A DNA stretch of 64,000 nt from Roseisolibacter agri (lineage in GTDB: Bacteria; Gemmatimonadota; Gemmatimonadetes; Gemmatimonadales; Gemmatimonadaceae), in the NCBI RefSeq assembly GCF_030159095.1, contig NZ_BRXS01000003.1:124001-188000 (forward strand), read 5' to 3'. This document shows, one piece after another, positions 33,671 through 40,245 of the stretch (the first letter of the stretch is position 1; each line of letters starts with the position of its first letter). The notes below the pieces were generated by a model. The model saw nothing but the letters and a program-made list of their open reading frames with translations. It searched no databases and had not been told where the DNA came from. A program made the translations under genes and the position numbers.

Positions 33671-33946
33671 ATGCTGATCCTCGGTCGCCGCGTCGGCGAG
33701 TCCATCGTCATCGACGGGGGCATCACCGTCACCGTGCTCGCCTGCGAGCGGGGCGGCGTGCGCCTGGGCATCCAGGCGCCGTCCGAGATCACCATCCTGC
33801 GCGGCGAGATCGTGCGGCAGGTGGAGGAGTCGAACCGGCGCGCCCCCGCCGACCCGGCCGCCGCGCGCGCCCTGATGGCGCGCCTCGCGCCCGGCGCCGA
33901 GCCGGCCCCGGACGCGACGCAGAGCGCCAGGAAGGACGCGGCCTGA
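33671..33946 (+). CDS. csrA: CsrA, translational regulator
   Basis: CsrA is an RNA-binding dimer that represses or stabilises target mRNAs and, in many flagellates, controls flagellin translation together with FliW. The 91-residue product starts MLILGRRVGESIVIDGGITV with the family core VRLGIQAPSEITILRGEIV. It carries a C-terminal tail of about 30 residues rich in Ala and Pro beyond the usual 60-65. fliW is not adjacent. It ends the rod/hook operon and is followed by a strong hairpin. Confidence 0.96.
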   Translation: MLILGRRVGESIVIDGGITVTVLACERGGVRLGIQAPSEITILRGEIVRQVEESNRRAPADPAAARALMARLAPGAEPAPDATQSARKDAA

Positions 33947-33967
33947 CGCGCGTCGACATCACGAACG

Positions 33968-34009
33968 CGACGCGGGGCCGGACGGCGACTGCCGTCCGGC
34001 CCCGCGTCG
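33968..34009. terminator. Strong hairpin between convergent csrA and sensor-like gene
   Basis: A 19-bp perfect stem (CGACGCGGGGCCGGACGGC and its complement) closes a 4-nt loop. There is no T-run. Its place between convergent genes suggests a bidirectional transcription stop. Confidence 0.75.
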
Positions 34010-34118
34010 TCTGCGGCGTGTCGCCGCTCAGCCCGTGCGTGGGCGGCGGCGCGCGATGCCGGCCGAGGAGAGCTCCCAGGAGGTCCCGCTGCCACCGGCG
34101 GCGCGCCGATCCGCGCCG

Positions 34119-34763
34119 TCAGCCGCCCCGTGCGCCCGCCAGCGTCGGCAGCGCGACCCCGCCGCCGCGCGCGCCCAGCCACCCCTCGCCGGCCCCGCCC
34201 GGGAGCGGCCAGCGCGACGTCGCCGCGTCGTCGGGCGCCTCCGCCGCCTCCACCCGGATCTGCACCGTCGCCCCGTCCACGGTGCCCACGAGCCGCACGC
34301 CGCCGCCGAGGGCGATCGCCGCCCCCTTGGCCGCGTCCAGCGCCGCCAGCAGCGCGTCGGCCGCCGCGGCCGGCTCGGCCAGCACGGGAGGGAGGTCGTC
34401 CGCGCCCTCCACGGCGCAGGGCACGTCGCGCAGCGCCGGGTGGTGCGCGTGGAGCGCGACCACGCCCGCCAGCAGGTCGGGCAGGTGCACCGGCTCGGGT
34501 GCCGACGCCGGCTCCAGGCTCAGGCGCCGGAACTCCTCCAGCAGCTGCTCCAGCCGCTCCGTCTCGCCCTGCAGGACCGTCGCGGCCACGCCCGCCGCGG
34601 GCGCCTGGGGGTCGAGCATCCCGGCCACCGCCGCGACGGTCCCCACGCGGTTGCTGAGCGCGTGGACGAGCCCCCGCAGCACGGCATCGCGCGCCGCGGC
34701 CAGCGCGCGGAGCGGTGCCGCATCGGAGTGGTCCAGATCGGACGCCGAGTGGCCGATACTCAC
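34119..34763 (-). CDS. Histidine-kinase-like protein, degenerate
   Basis: The 214-residue product resembles the cytoplasmic part of a sensor histidine kinase. A helix with LRGLVHALSNRVGTVAAVAG has the position of a dimerisation H-box but lacks the canonical HE or HD-P pattern, and a C-terminal segment GAGEGWLGARGGGVALPTLA recalls the ATP-lid GxGLG box. No sensor, membrane helix, N-box Asn or DxGxG motif is evident. The GTG at 34763 is chosen because it clears the divergent motA start by about 30 bp; the frame is open further. It could be an anti-sigma-like or phosphotransfer protein for the motility locus. Function is unassigned. Confidence 0.6.
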   Translation of the reverse strand: MSIGHSASDLDHSDAAPLRALAAARDAVLRGLVHALSNRVGTVAAVAGMLDPQAPAAGVAATVLQGETERLEQLLEEFRRLSLEPASAPEPVHLPDLLAGVVALHAHHPALRDVPCAVEGADDLPPVLAEPAAAADALLAALDAAKGAAIALGGGVRLVGTVDGATVQIRVEAAEAPDDAATSRWPLPGGAGEGWLGARGGGVALPTLAGARGG

Positions 34764-34793
34764 GGGTGTCGGGCCCCGAGTGTGGGCTCGCCC

Positions 34794-35681
34794 GTGCCGT
34801 CCCCCGCCCCGTCCGCCCGCGTCGTGTTCACCATCATCGGCCTGCTGGTCGTCATCGGAAGCGTCATCGGTGGCTACGTCATGCACCATGGCAAGGTCGG
34901 TGTCCTCTGGCAGCCCACCGAGTTCATCATCATCGGTGGCGCCGGCCTCGGCGCCTTCATTGTCGCGAACGGGATCGGCACCCTCAAGGCGTCGTTCGCG
35001 GCGACGCTCGGCCTGCTCAAGCCCAATCCGTTCTCCAAGACCGCGTACAGCGAGCTGCTGCAGGTCCTCTACGAGATCTTCCAGAAGGCGCGCAAGGACG
35101 GCCTGGTGGGCCTCGAGGCGCACATCGAGGAGCCCGAGAAGAGCGACGTCTTCACCAAGTATCCGGCGTTCAGCGCCAACCACCACGCGGTGGCGCTGCT
35201 GGCCGACACGCTGAAGGTGCTGCTCACCGGCGCGGTCGAGGACCACAACCTGGCCGAGATCCTCGACATCGACCTCGATCAGCAGCACGAGGCGAACATG
35301 CACGTGCCGCACGCCATCACCACGGTCGGCGACGCGATGCCCGGCTTCGGCATCGTCGCCGCGGTGCTCGGCGTGATCATCACGATGGGCTCCATCGGCG
35401 GCGCGGCGAGCGAGATCGGCGAGAAGGTCGCCGCGGCGCTCGTCGGCACGTTCATCGGCATCCTGCTCGCCTACGGCATCATCGGCCCCATCGCGACCGC
35501 GATCCAGGCGCGCGTGAAGGCGGAGCATGCGTACATGTGCTGCATCCGCACGGCGCTGCTCTCGTTCGCGCGCGGCGACGCGCCGATGACGGCCGTCGAG
35601 TTCGCGCGTCGTAACATCGACCCCCACGAGCGCCCGACCTTCGCGGAGCTCGAGCAGATGACGCGCAAGAAGGCCGCCTGA
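34794..35681 (+). CDS. motA: MotA, flagellar stator proton channel subunit
   Basis: MotA forms the pentameric part of the stator and transmits torque to FliG. The 295-residue product starts at GTG and has four membrane segments (ARVVFTIIGLLVVIGSVIGG, EFIIIGGAGLGAFIVANGIG, MPGFGIVAAVLGVIITMGSI, ALVGTFIGILLAYGIIGPIA). The cytoplasmic loop contains ARKDGLVGLEAHIEEPEKSD, with the conserved Arg-Glu region. A second GTG at 34824 would give a 285-residue form that starts closer to the first helix. The original motB start follows 13 bp after the stop. Confidence 0.96.
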   Translation: MPSPAPSARVVFTIIGLLVVIGSVIGGYVMHHGKVGVLWQPTEFIIIGGAGLGAFIVANGIGTLKASFAATLGLLKPNPFSKTAYSELLQVLYEIFQKARKDGLVGLEAHIEEPEKSDVFTKYPAFSANHHAVALLADTLKVLLTGAVEDHNLAEILDIDLDQQHEANMHVPHAITTVGDAMPGFGIVAAVLGVIITMGSIGGAASEIGEKVAAALVGTFIGILLAYGIIGPIATAIQARVKAEHAYMCCIRTALLSFARGDAPMTAVEFARRNIDPHERPTFAELEQMTRKKAA

Positions 35682-35694
35682 CGCGGCGCGACCC

Positions 35695-35814
35695 ATGCCT
35701 CCGGAATCCGGCAAGAAGATCGTCATCGTCCGCAAGAAGAAGGTCGTCGCGGGCGGCCACCACGGAGGCTCGTGGAAGGTCGCCTACGCCGACTTCGTCA
35801 CGGCCTCTGAATAA
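35695..35814 (+). pseudogene. motB: 5' stub of the original motB, cut by the inserted island
   Basis: Thirty-nine codons starting 13 bp after motA encode the cytoplasmic N terminus of MotB (PPESGKKIVIVRKKKVVAGG, HHGGSWKVAYADFVTA). The match to the intact motB at 38456 ends at GTCACGGC (35797-35804). The frame then reads Ser, Glu and a TAA stop in foreign sequence. It keeps the proton-binding Asp of YADF but has no membrane helix or peptidoglycan-binding domain, so it cannot act as a stator subunit. It marks the left junction of the insertion. Confidence 0.9.
35704..35753 (+). repeat. Left copy of 50-bp direct repeat (candidate att/homology tract)
   Basis: Fifty bases, beginning GAATCCGGCAAGAAGATCGT, are identical to 38465-38514. 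On both sides of this tract the two motB copies differ only at third codon positions (and at the start codon), so the perfect block stands out against diverged flanks. Confidence 0.92.
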
Positions 35815-35903
35815 AGGCGACCTTCCGCGTGCGGACCGTGATCTCCGACGGGAGTACCTGATCGTGCTCGGCTGACGTGCGCTAACGCAGCGGGGCGCCT
35901 TGA

Positions 35904-35944
35904 GGCGAGAGAGGGGCACCGGCGATGCCAGTGCCCCTCTCGCC
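35904..35944 (-). terminator. Hairpin downstream of the KAP NTPase gene
   Basis: An 11-bp perfect stem GAGAGGGGCAC / GTGCCCCTCTC with an 11-nt loop, extendable by GGC/GCC past a 2-nt bulge, lies 44 bp beyond the KAP stop. No strong T-run; it probably ends the XRE-KAP transcript. Confidence 0.65.
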
Positions 35945-35987
35945 GTTAAGCAGTACAAGTTGATGGCGGCACGACGGACCGGTCCAA

Positions 35988-37421
35988 TTAGCCATCTGCC
36001 TGGTAGCGTGCAGTCATATCCAGCACGTTCAAGCAATGCTTGAGCAAGTTGCGAGGTTGACCGTGTAAGTCTGGCATCCGCAGACCGTTGATCACAGCCA
36101 CCAATTCGTTCTGGGCCAGCGGAATGTCCACGAATCGGGTGCCCTGCTCAACCTGCCGAGCGACGCGTGCTCGTTCCTCAGGCGATGCGCCTTGATAGAA
36201 CAACGGGACCACGAAGTTATTGATGCCGCCGTTCTTCACCCAAGTCACGCCGGCCGGGTACTCGGCAACGTGCTTGACTACATCCAGAATTTCGGCATGC
36301 CCTGTCCTCAGCTTGGCGTACAGACCGCCAGCGGCCACGCGCACAACTGCCAGCGTCGCGACCAACTGTTCAGGAAAATAGAAGCGTGGGTCAAGCATCC
36401 GCACGATCGCGGCAATCTGCGCAGCAATCTGCTCCTGAGTCCTGAGCGACAGATCGAAGACGTTTGACAGCTCAGCGAGTGTCTCAACCAGTAGATCGAC
36501 GTGCACTGGGTTGTTGCCGCGCTTTCGCATGAACTCGACGACCCCAATACGCGCGAACACAGAGGTCAGAAACGCATCGCGCGTGAGCGTCGGCACCTGA
36601 AGCTCGACATCAAAGAATCGCCGAAGGTACTGATCACCGTCGAAGCCAGCACCGTATACGGCGCGCACTGCGTGTGCCAATTGCTCACGGTCAATGGCCA
36701 AGACGAAGACGATGCCAGGTACGTTAAAGCAGTGCTTCAGGTCTTCGAGCAGCTGAATGGCGTACGAAGGCCGACACCGATCCAACTCGTCGATAAAGAA
36801 GACGAGCGGTCTTTCGGGATGCTCGGGGTCGCGGACAGCTTCGACAAGATTTCCCAAGGCAATCCTGAAGTTCGCCAGTGACCTGCGACCTTCCTCAAAG
36901 TTTGCGATGCGATCCTTTGCCGCGTCTTCGACGACTGATTCGACGGCGGTGGTGAGCGGAAGCGCGCCGGCGCCTGCCGCGACAGCGATGGCTTGCACGG
37001 CAAGTTTCGACATCGCGACCGCGTTCCGGCGGATCAGTTTCGAGCTCGCCTCGCGAACCGCTGCCCAAGCAATATCGACTGCCGGGTTCTCAGCCTCACT
37101 CAGCGCTGCGCCTTGTAGCGCCAAGTGCAATGTGCCAAGCATCGCAATCAGTGGGTCGTCCCCGAAATCCGTATCCCAAGCGTTGAAGGTCACAGGGACG
37201 ATCGATTCAAGGACTAGCAAAGATCGCCAACGCTCGATGAACGTGGTCTTTCCCGTTCCCCATCGGCCGTTGAGTGCGATCACGAACGGCTGCTCAATAG
37301 CGGAGACGAGCCGTGTCAAGTTCTCGGCGAAGAACTGATGTTGGTCTCCTTTCGGGAAAGGATCAGCGTCGTCATTCAGCAGGGCTTCAGGGCGTCGGTA
37401 GAGGGCAGTCAGTTCAGCCAC
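35988..37421 (-). CDS. KAP-family P-loop NTPase
   Basis: KAP NTPases are STAND-like/AAA-related ATPases. Several bacterial members, such as plasmid F PifA, exclude phages. The 477-residue product has Walker A GRWGTGKTT at residues 52-60, Walker B LVFFIDELDRCRP around 205-215, and, as in many KAPs, a hydrophobic insert between them (SKLAVQAIAVAAGAGALPLT) that may touch the membrane. The post-Walker-B segment GIVFVLAIDREQLAHAVRAV and DGDQYLRRFFDVELQVPTLT is typical. It starts at GTG 29 bp after the XRE gene on the same strand. Base and codon use are more AT-rich than the flanking flagellar genes. A defence role is inferred from family and context, not shown. Confidence 0.9.
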   Translation of the reverse strand: MAELTALYRRPEALLNDDADPFPKGDQHQFFAENLTRLVSAIEQPFVIALNGRWGTGKTTFIERWRSLLVLESIVPVTFNAWDTDFGDDPLIAMLGTLHLALQGAALSEAENPAVDIAWAAVREASSKLIRRNAVAMSKLAVQAIAVAAGAGALPLTTAVESVVEDAAKDRIANFEEGRRSLANFRIALGNLVEAVRDPEHPERPLVFFIDELDRCRPSYAIQLLEDLKHCFNVPGIVFVLAIDREQLAHAVRAVYGAGFDGDQYLRRFFDVELQVPTLTRDAFLTSVFARIGVVEFMRKRGNNPVHVDLLVETLAELSNVFDLSLRTQEQIAAQIAAIVRMLDPRFYFPEQLVATLAVVRVAAGGLYAKLRTGHAEILDVVKHVAEYPAGVTWVKNGGINNFVVPLFYQGASPEERARVARQVEQGTRFVDIPLAQNELVAVINGLRMPDLHGQPRNLLKHCLNVLDMTARYQADG

Positions 37422-37450
37422 GACTTTTGAGATTGGGGTTGTGCAGCTGG

Positions 37451-37753
37451 CTATCCCGCCCGGTCCACATGCCGACTCAGACCTTTCATGAAGAACGAGA
37501 ACGGCTGCTGGTAAATGTCAGCGAAGCTCGCGAGTTCAACGGGATCGATGCGCCGTTCACCGGACTCGCACTTGGAGACGAATGACTGCGGGACACCCAG
37601 AGCACGTGCGACTTCCGACTGAGTCATCTCCGCAGCGAGCCTAGCTTCCTTCAACCGCGTGAGCAGCAGTCGATACTTGGGCGAATGAACGTTGGTCAAC
37701 AGAGACGCCGGGCATGGGAGTAAGCACTTGCGCCCAGCGAGCGTACATCCCAT
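37451..37753 (-). CDS. XRE-family helix-turn-helix regulator
   Basis: A small DNA-binding protein with an XRE/Cro HTH: RLKEARLAAEMTQSEVARAL and GVPQSFVSKCESGERRIDPV, followed by ELASFADIYQQPFSFF. The longest frame starts at 37786, but that ATG and the next lie in or beyond the palindromic promoter at 37760-37778, so the ATG at 37753 (100 residues, with GGGA nine bases upstream) is preferred. A TTG at 37699 would give the compact family form. It is the first gene of the XRE-KAP pair and divergent from the 90-aa gene, so it probably represses both through the shared operator. Confidence 0.85.
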   Translation of the reverse strand: MGCTLAGRKCLLPCPASLLTNVHSPKYRLLLTRLKEARLAAEMTQSEVARALGVPQSFVSKCESGERRIDPVELASFADIYQQPFSFFMKGLSRHVDRAG

Positions 37754-37756
37754 CTT

Positions 37757-37780
37757 GGAATATCCCATATTAGGATATCG
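37757..37780. promoter_or_regulatory. Palindromic operator/promoter between XRE and the 90-aa gene
   Basis: An AT-rich patch, unlike the rest of the window, holds the inverted repeat ATATCC-N7-GGATAT (37760-37778) inside GGAATATCCCATATTAGGAT. It lies between divergent genes. It fits a site for the adjacent XRE protein; binding is inferred. Confidence 0.6.
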
Positions 37781-37812
37781 ATACACGAACGATCTCCGGC
37801 CTTGCTAGCGCC

Positions 37813-38085
37813 GTGGCCCCTCAGAAGCCTACCGATCCAGACGAGATCGAGGTGCTGCCAATCGTACTCGACGATGAGGCACCACTCCCCGAGTTACCGC
37901 CCGAGTCCCTCGCCGACTTCTACAGCCCGGAGGAGTGGGCGAGCGCGAAGGCGCGTCTCTTAGCCACACGAGCCAAGCGTAAACCGCAGCGACAAGCAAT
38001 CGCGGACCGGTACTACGCTTCAATCTTCAAAGCCCTTTGGGCGCATTTCCTGGCGACGGAAGGCAAGGACTCCGGGCCACGCTAG
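37813..38085 (+). CDS. Hypothetical 90-aa acidic/basic protein of the motB island
   Basis: The product is not a recognised family. It starts at GTG and has an acidic, Pro-rich first half (DEIEVLPIVLDDEAPLPELP) and a basic helical second half (WASAKARLLATRAKRKPQRQ, then YYASIFKALWAHFLATEG). This two-part layout could suit a small adaptor or DNA-associated protein, but nothing specific is seen. It diverges from the XRE-KAP pair across the palindromic operator, so it is probably co-regulated with them. Base composition matches the island rather than the host flagellar genes. Confidence 0.6.
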   Translation: MAPQKPTDPDEIEVLPIVLDDEAPLPELPPESLADFYSPEEWASAKARLLATRAKRKPQRQAIADRYYASIFKALWAHFLATEGKDSGPR

Positions 38086-38455
38086 ATGCGACTGCTCCGG
38101 GCAGCCCCCGTGGGCTGCAGTCGGCCACGATCAAGAAAGAACGCCATCATCGCAATCGATGCCGATGATGGCGTTCTTCATCGCTGATCGCCCGTGATTG
38201 TTCGTGCCCGCCAAGTCGTTGCCAAGCAACCTTTTGCACGCTGCCTCGTCCCTTCAAGGCAGGCGTCAGCTTCGTGGTCACTGCTGCCGACGTCCACACG
38301 CACACGCGCGGAGTGCAGTCCTTGAGTCGAGCAGTCGAGACTTGAGCGAGCTTGGACTCCGCTGCACCGCCAAGGACCAGCAGCGGCGGACACGCACCGC
38401 ACCACAACCGTAAACACAAGCAGAAGCTTCACTTACGCCAGAGACGACTGTCCCC
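38086..38455. other. Non-coding, hairpin-rich right part of the island
   Basis: No convincing gene lies in these 370 bp. They contain a short hairpin GCAGCCC-ccgt-GGGCTGC (38101-38118), a 16-bp stem made of motB target sequence (38137-38178), and a looser paired region near 38319-38368 with repeated CTTGAG and TCGAG elements. The promoter of the rebuilt motB must lie here, because the genes to the left run on other transcripts; no clear -35/-10 pair was recognised. A structured RNA is possible. Confidence 0.55.
38137..38178. repeat. Hairpin whose two arms are motB target-site fragments
   Basis: The arms AAGAACGCCATCATCG (38137-38152) and CGATGATGGCGTTCTT (38163-38178) are perfectly complementary around a 10-nt loop. 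The right arm plus three bases (CGATGATGGCGTTCTTCAT, 38163-38181) is identical to motB at 38565-38583, exactly where the rebuilt tract meets native motB. The left arm read on the - strand also encodes AMMAFFL, the MotB membrane-entry motif. Confidence 0.88.
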
Positions 38456-39370
38456 GTGCCCCCAGAATCCGGCAAGAAGATCGTCATCGTCCGCAAGAAG
38501 AAGGTCGTCGCGGGAGGTCACCACGGCGGCTCTTGGAAAGTTGCGTATGCGGATTTTGTCACGGCGATGATGGCGTTCTTCATGGTGATGTGGATCCTGG
38601 GCATGGACGACAAGGTGAAGCAGGCCATCGAGGGCTACTTCTCCAACCCGGTCGGCTACAAGAAGGGCGCCTCCGCGGGCGCGAGCCCCATCTCGTCGGG
38701 CTCCAGCCCGATGAAGGCGCCCGACACGCAGGTGAAGATGATCGTCCGCTCGGCCGAGCAGCGCCGCTTCGGCGAGCTGGCCGCACAGCTGAAGCAGGTG
38801 CTCGACGGCCACGCGCAGCTGAAGAAGCTCGGCGCGAAGGTGGACGTCGTCGTCACCAAGGACGGGCTGCGCATCGAGCTGATCGAGAGCGGCTCGGGCG
38901 AGGTGTTCTTCCCGGTCGGCTCGTCGCAGATGAAGGCCGCGGCGGTGATCGCGCTGCAGATCATCGCGCCGGAGCTGCGCACGCTCACGAACCCGGTGGT
39001 CCTCGAAGGGCATACGGACGCGGCGCGCTACGGCACGACGGCGTCGTACACGAACTGGGAGCTGTCGGCGGAGCGCGCGAACGCCGCGCGGCGCGTGCTG
39101 GAGGCGGGCGGGCTGCCCGCGGGGCGCGTGTCGGAGGTGCGCGGGCTCGCCGATCGCCAGCTGCGCGACGCCGCGCATCCGACGGCGGCCGAGAACCGCC
39201 GCATCACGATCCTGCTGCCGTACAGCCGCCTGCCCGATCCGGTCGACGCGACGGCGGCGGTCGATCGCCCCGGTGCGTCGTCGCTGCCCGCGCGCACCGC
39301 GGCGCGCGAGACGGAGCGCGCGATGAACGCCGCGCCGTCCGGCACCGCCGGAGACGACGCGCAGCGCTAG
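38456..39370 (+). CDS. motB: MotB, stator peptidoglycan anchor, with island-supplied 5' end
   Basis: MotB forms the stator channel with MotA and anchors it to the cell wall. The 304-residue product starts at GTG with PPESGKKIVIVRKKKVVAGG. It carries the proton-binding Asp in YADFVTAMMAFFMVMWILGM, a linker, and an OmpA-like domain (VVLEGHTDAARYGTTASYTN, WELSAERANAARRVLEAGGL, AAENRRITILLPYSRLPDP). The first 110 bp differ from the stub at 35695 by many synonymous changes and a GTG start, then composition returns to host style. Its end overlaps the convergent PepSY gene by four bases. Confidence 0.96.
   Translation: MPPESGKKIVIVRKKKVVAGGHHGGSWKVAYADFVTAMMAFFMVMWILGMDDKVKQAIEGYFSNPVGYKKGASAGASPISSGSSPMKAPDTQVKMIVRSAEQRRFGELAAQLKQVLDGHAQLKKLGAKVDVVVTKDGLRIELIESGSGEVFFPVGSSQMKAAAVIALQIIAPELRTLTNPVVLEGHTDAARYGTTASYTNWELSAERANAARRVLEAGGLPAGRVSEVRGLADRQLRDAAHPTAAENRRITILLPYSRLPDPVDATAAVDRPGASSLPARTAARETERAMNAAPSGTAGDDAQR
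38465..38514 (+). repeat. Right copy of 50-bp direct repeat
   Basis: This is identical to 35704-35753. It lies within the rebuilt motB start, between a diverged start codon region (GTGCCCCCA against ATGCCTCCG) and a recoded tract at 38515-38566. Confidence 0.92.
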
Positions 39371-39777
39371 CCGCGGTCGCGCACGTCGTCTTTGCGCGCG
39401 TCGTCGTCGTCGCGCACGACGCGCAGCACGCGGCCGGTCGCCGCGTCCACCTCGACGTCCATCACGGTGCGCCCGTCGGCCGTGCGGATGTCGTACGCGA
39501 AGAGGAGCACGCCGTCCTCCTCCTCCAGCTCGGCCTCGAGCACCTGGCCGCCGGGCACCCGCGCGAGCGCGGCCGCGCGCGCGGTCGCTTCGGACACGGT
39601 CGCGCGGGCCAGCAGCCCGGGCGTGTCCTCACGCAGCGCGATCGCGCCCGACGCCTCGCGCGCCGCGGCACGCTGCGTCGCCGGCGCCGCCGTGGCGGCG
39701 GGCTCGCCGTCCGCGCATCCCACCACGAGCAGGACCGCGATGCCGGCCCCGGCGACCGTGCGACGATCGATGCGCAC
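39367..39777 (-). CDS. PepSY-domain lipoprotein
   Basis: The 136-residue product has a lipobox signal peptide (AGAGIAVLLVVGCADGEPAA) and a C-terminal PepSY-like domain (ARVPGGQVLEAELEEEDGVL, LFAYDIRTADGRTVMDVEVD, AATGRVLRVVRDDDD). Such domains often act as periplasmic inhibitors of peptidases or as sensor modules. The GTG at 39777 is chosen because a strong GGGAGGAGC ribosome binding site precedes it by a few bases, one of the clearest in the window. It is convergent with motB and overlaps its stop by four bases. Confidence 0.85.
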   Translation of the reverse strand: MRIDRRTVAGAGIAVLLVVGCADGEPAATAAPATQRAAAREASGAIALREDTPGLLARATVSEATARAAALARVPGGQVLEAELEEEDGVLLFAYDIRTADGRTVMDVEVDAATGRVLRVVRDDDDARKDDVRDRG

Positions 39778-39863
39778 ACGCTCCTCCCGCGTCCGAGGGT
39801 GGACGTCCTCGCTCGACGGTGCACGGTAGCGCGCGATGCGTCGCGGCGGCAAGCGAGCTGCGG

Positions 39864-40085
39864 CACGACTGCGGGCTGCGGGCTGCGGGCCGCGCATCCT
39901 CTCGCTCCGTGCCCTCGGCGCGCGACGTCGCGCCTCGCCAGCCGTAACTACTCGGGAGGATACGGATGCTCCGGATGAAACGGATCGTTCGGATCGCTCC
40001 TCGGAGCGCGAGGTCCCCTGCGCCCGTGCGGAGCGATCGGGGGCATCCGTCTGGATCCGGAGGATCCGCATCCCACTGTTCGCCG
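39864..40085. repeat. Composite intergenic palindrome, R family copy 2
   Basis: A GCTGCGG heptamer tract (GACTGCGGGCTGCGGGCTGC) is followed by an imperfect hairpin with arms GGAGGATACGGATGCTCCGG and CTGGATCCGGAGGATCCGCA and an apex based on GATCGCTCC / GGAGCGATC. It lies in the 468-bp gap between the PepSY gene and the EAL/HDOD gene. Confidence 0.8.
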
Positions 40086-40125
40086 ACCAGTGCAGGGCGC
40101 GCCAGGCCCTGAGCTGCGAACGGCT

Positions 40126-40235
40126 CTGACAGGATGACGAAGAGGCTCCGCATCGGCGCTTGGAACGTCGCGCACCGCGGAGCCTCCTGGTCATGCTGTC
40201 CTGTAGTTGTCGTTCAGATCCGCAGCCCGCAGCCC
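40126..40235. repeat. Palindrome, T family copy 2, with GCAGCCC heptamers
   Basis: GACAGGATGACGAAGAGGCTC and GGAGCCTCCTGGTCATGCTG form an inverted repeat matching 10791-10917, again followed by AGTTGTCGTTCAGATCC and then by GCAGCCC heptamers that invert those at 39868. The whole 39864-40235 block is thus one compound palindrome. Confidence 0.72.
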
Positions 40236-40245
40236 GCAGCGCTCC

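Larger units (their letters stand above)
35805..38565. mobile_element. Integrated island in the 5' end of motB (XRE-KAP cargo, no integrase seen)
   Basis: About 2.76 kb of visibly lower-GC sequence separates the motB stub from a rebuilt motB. Both junctions share GTCACGGC (35797-35804 and 38558-38565). The right end carries a replacement motB start that encodes the same residues with at least twelve synonymous changes in the last eighteen codons. This is the classic signature of an element that restores the gene it enters. Cargo: a helix-turn-helix regulator, a KAP NTPase, a divergent small protein and a hairpin-rich non-coding tract. No recombinase, transposase or terminal inverted repeat was recognised, so mobilisation in trans, or loss of the integrase, is assumed. 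Exact ends are inferred. Confidence 0.82.

Noticed and set aside
35695-35814. The 39-codon motB stub as a functional small protein
   Set aside because: It lacks the membrane helix and wall-binding domain and ends in foreign sequence; remnant is simpler.
37754-37786. ATG at 37786 as the XRE start
   Set aside because: It would place the palindromic AT-rich operator inside the coding region and add residues foreign to the family.
38147-38419. - strand open frame of 90 codons in the island's non-coding tract
   Set aside because: No recognisable domain, no ribosome binding site, and it crosses the motB-fragment hairpin.
35805-38455. An integrase or transposase gene within the island
   Set aside because: Every open frame on both strands was considered; only XRE, KAP and the 90-aa protein look real, and none has recombinase motifs.
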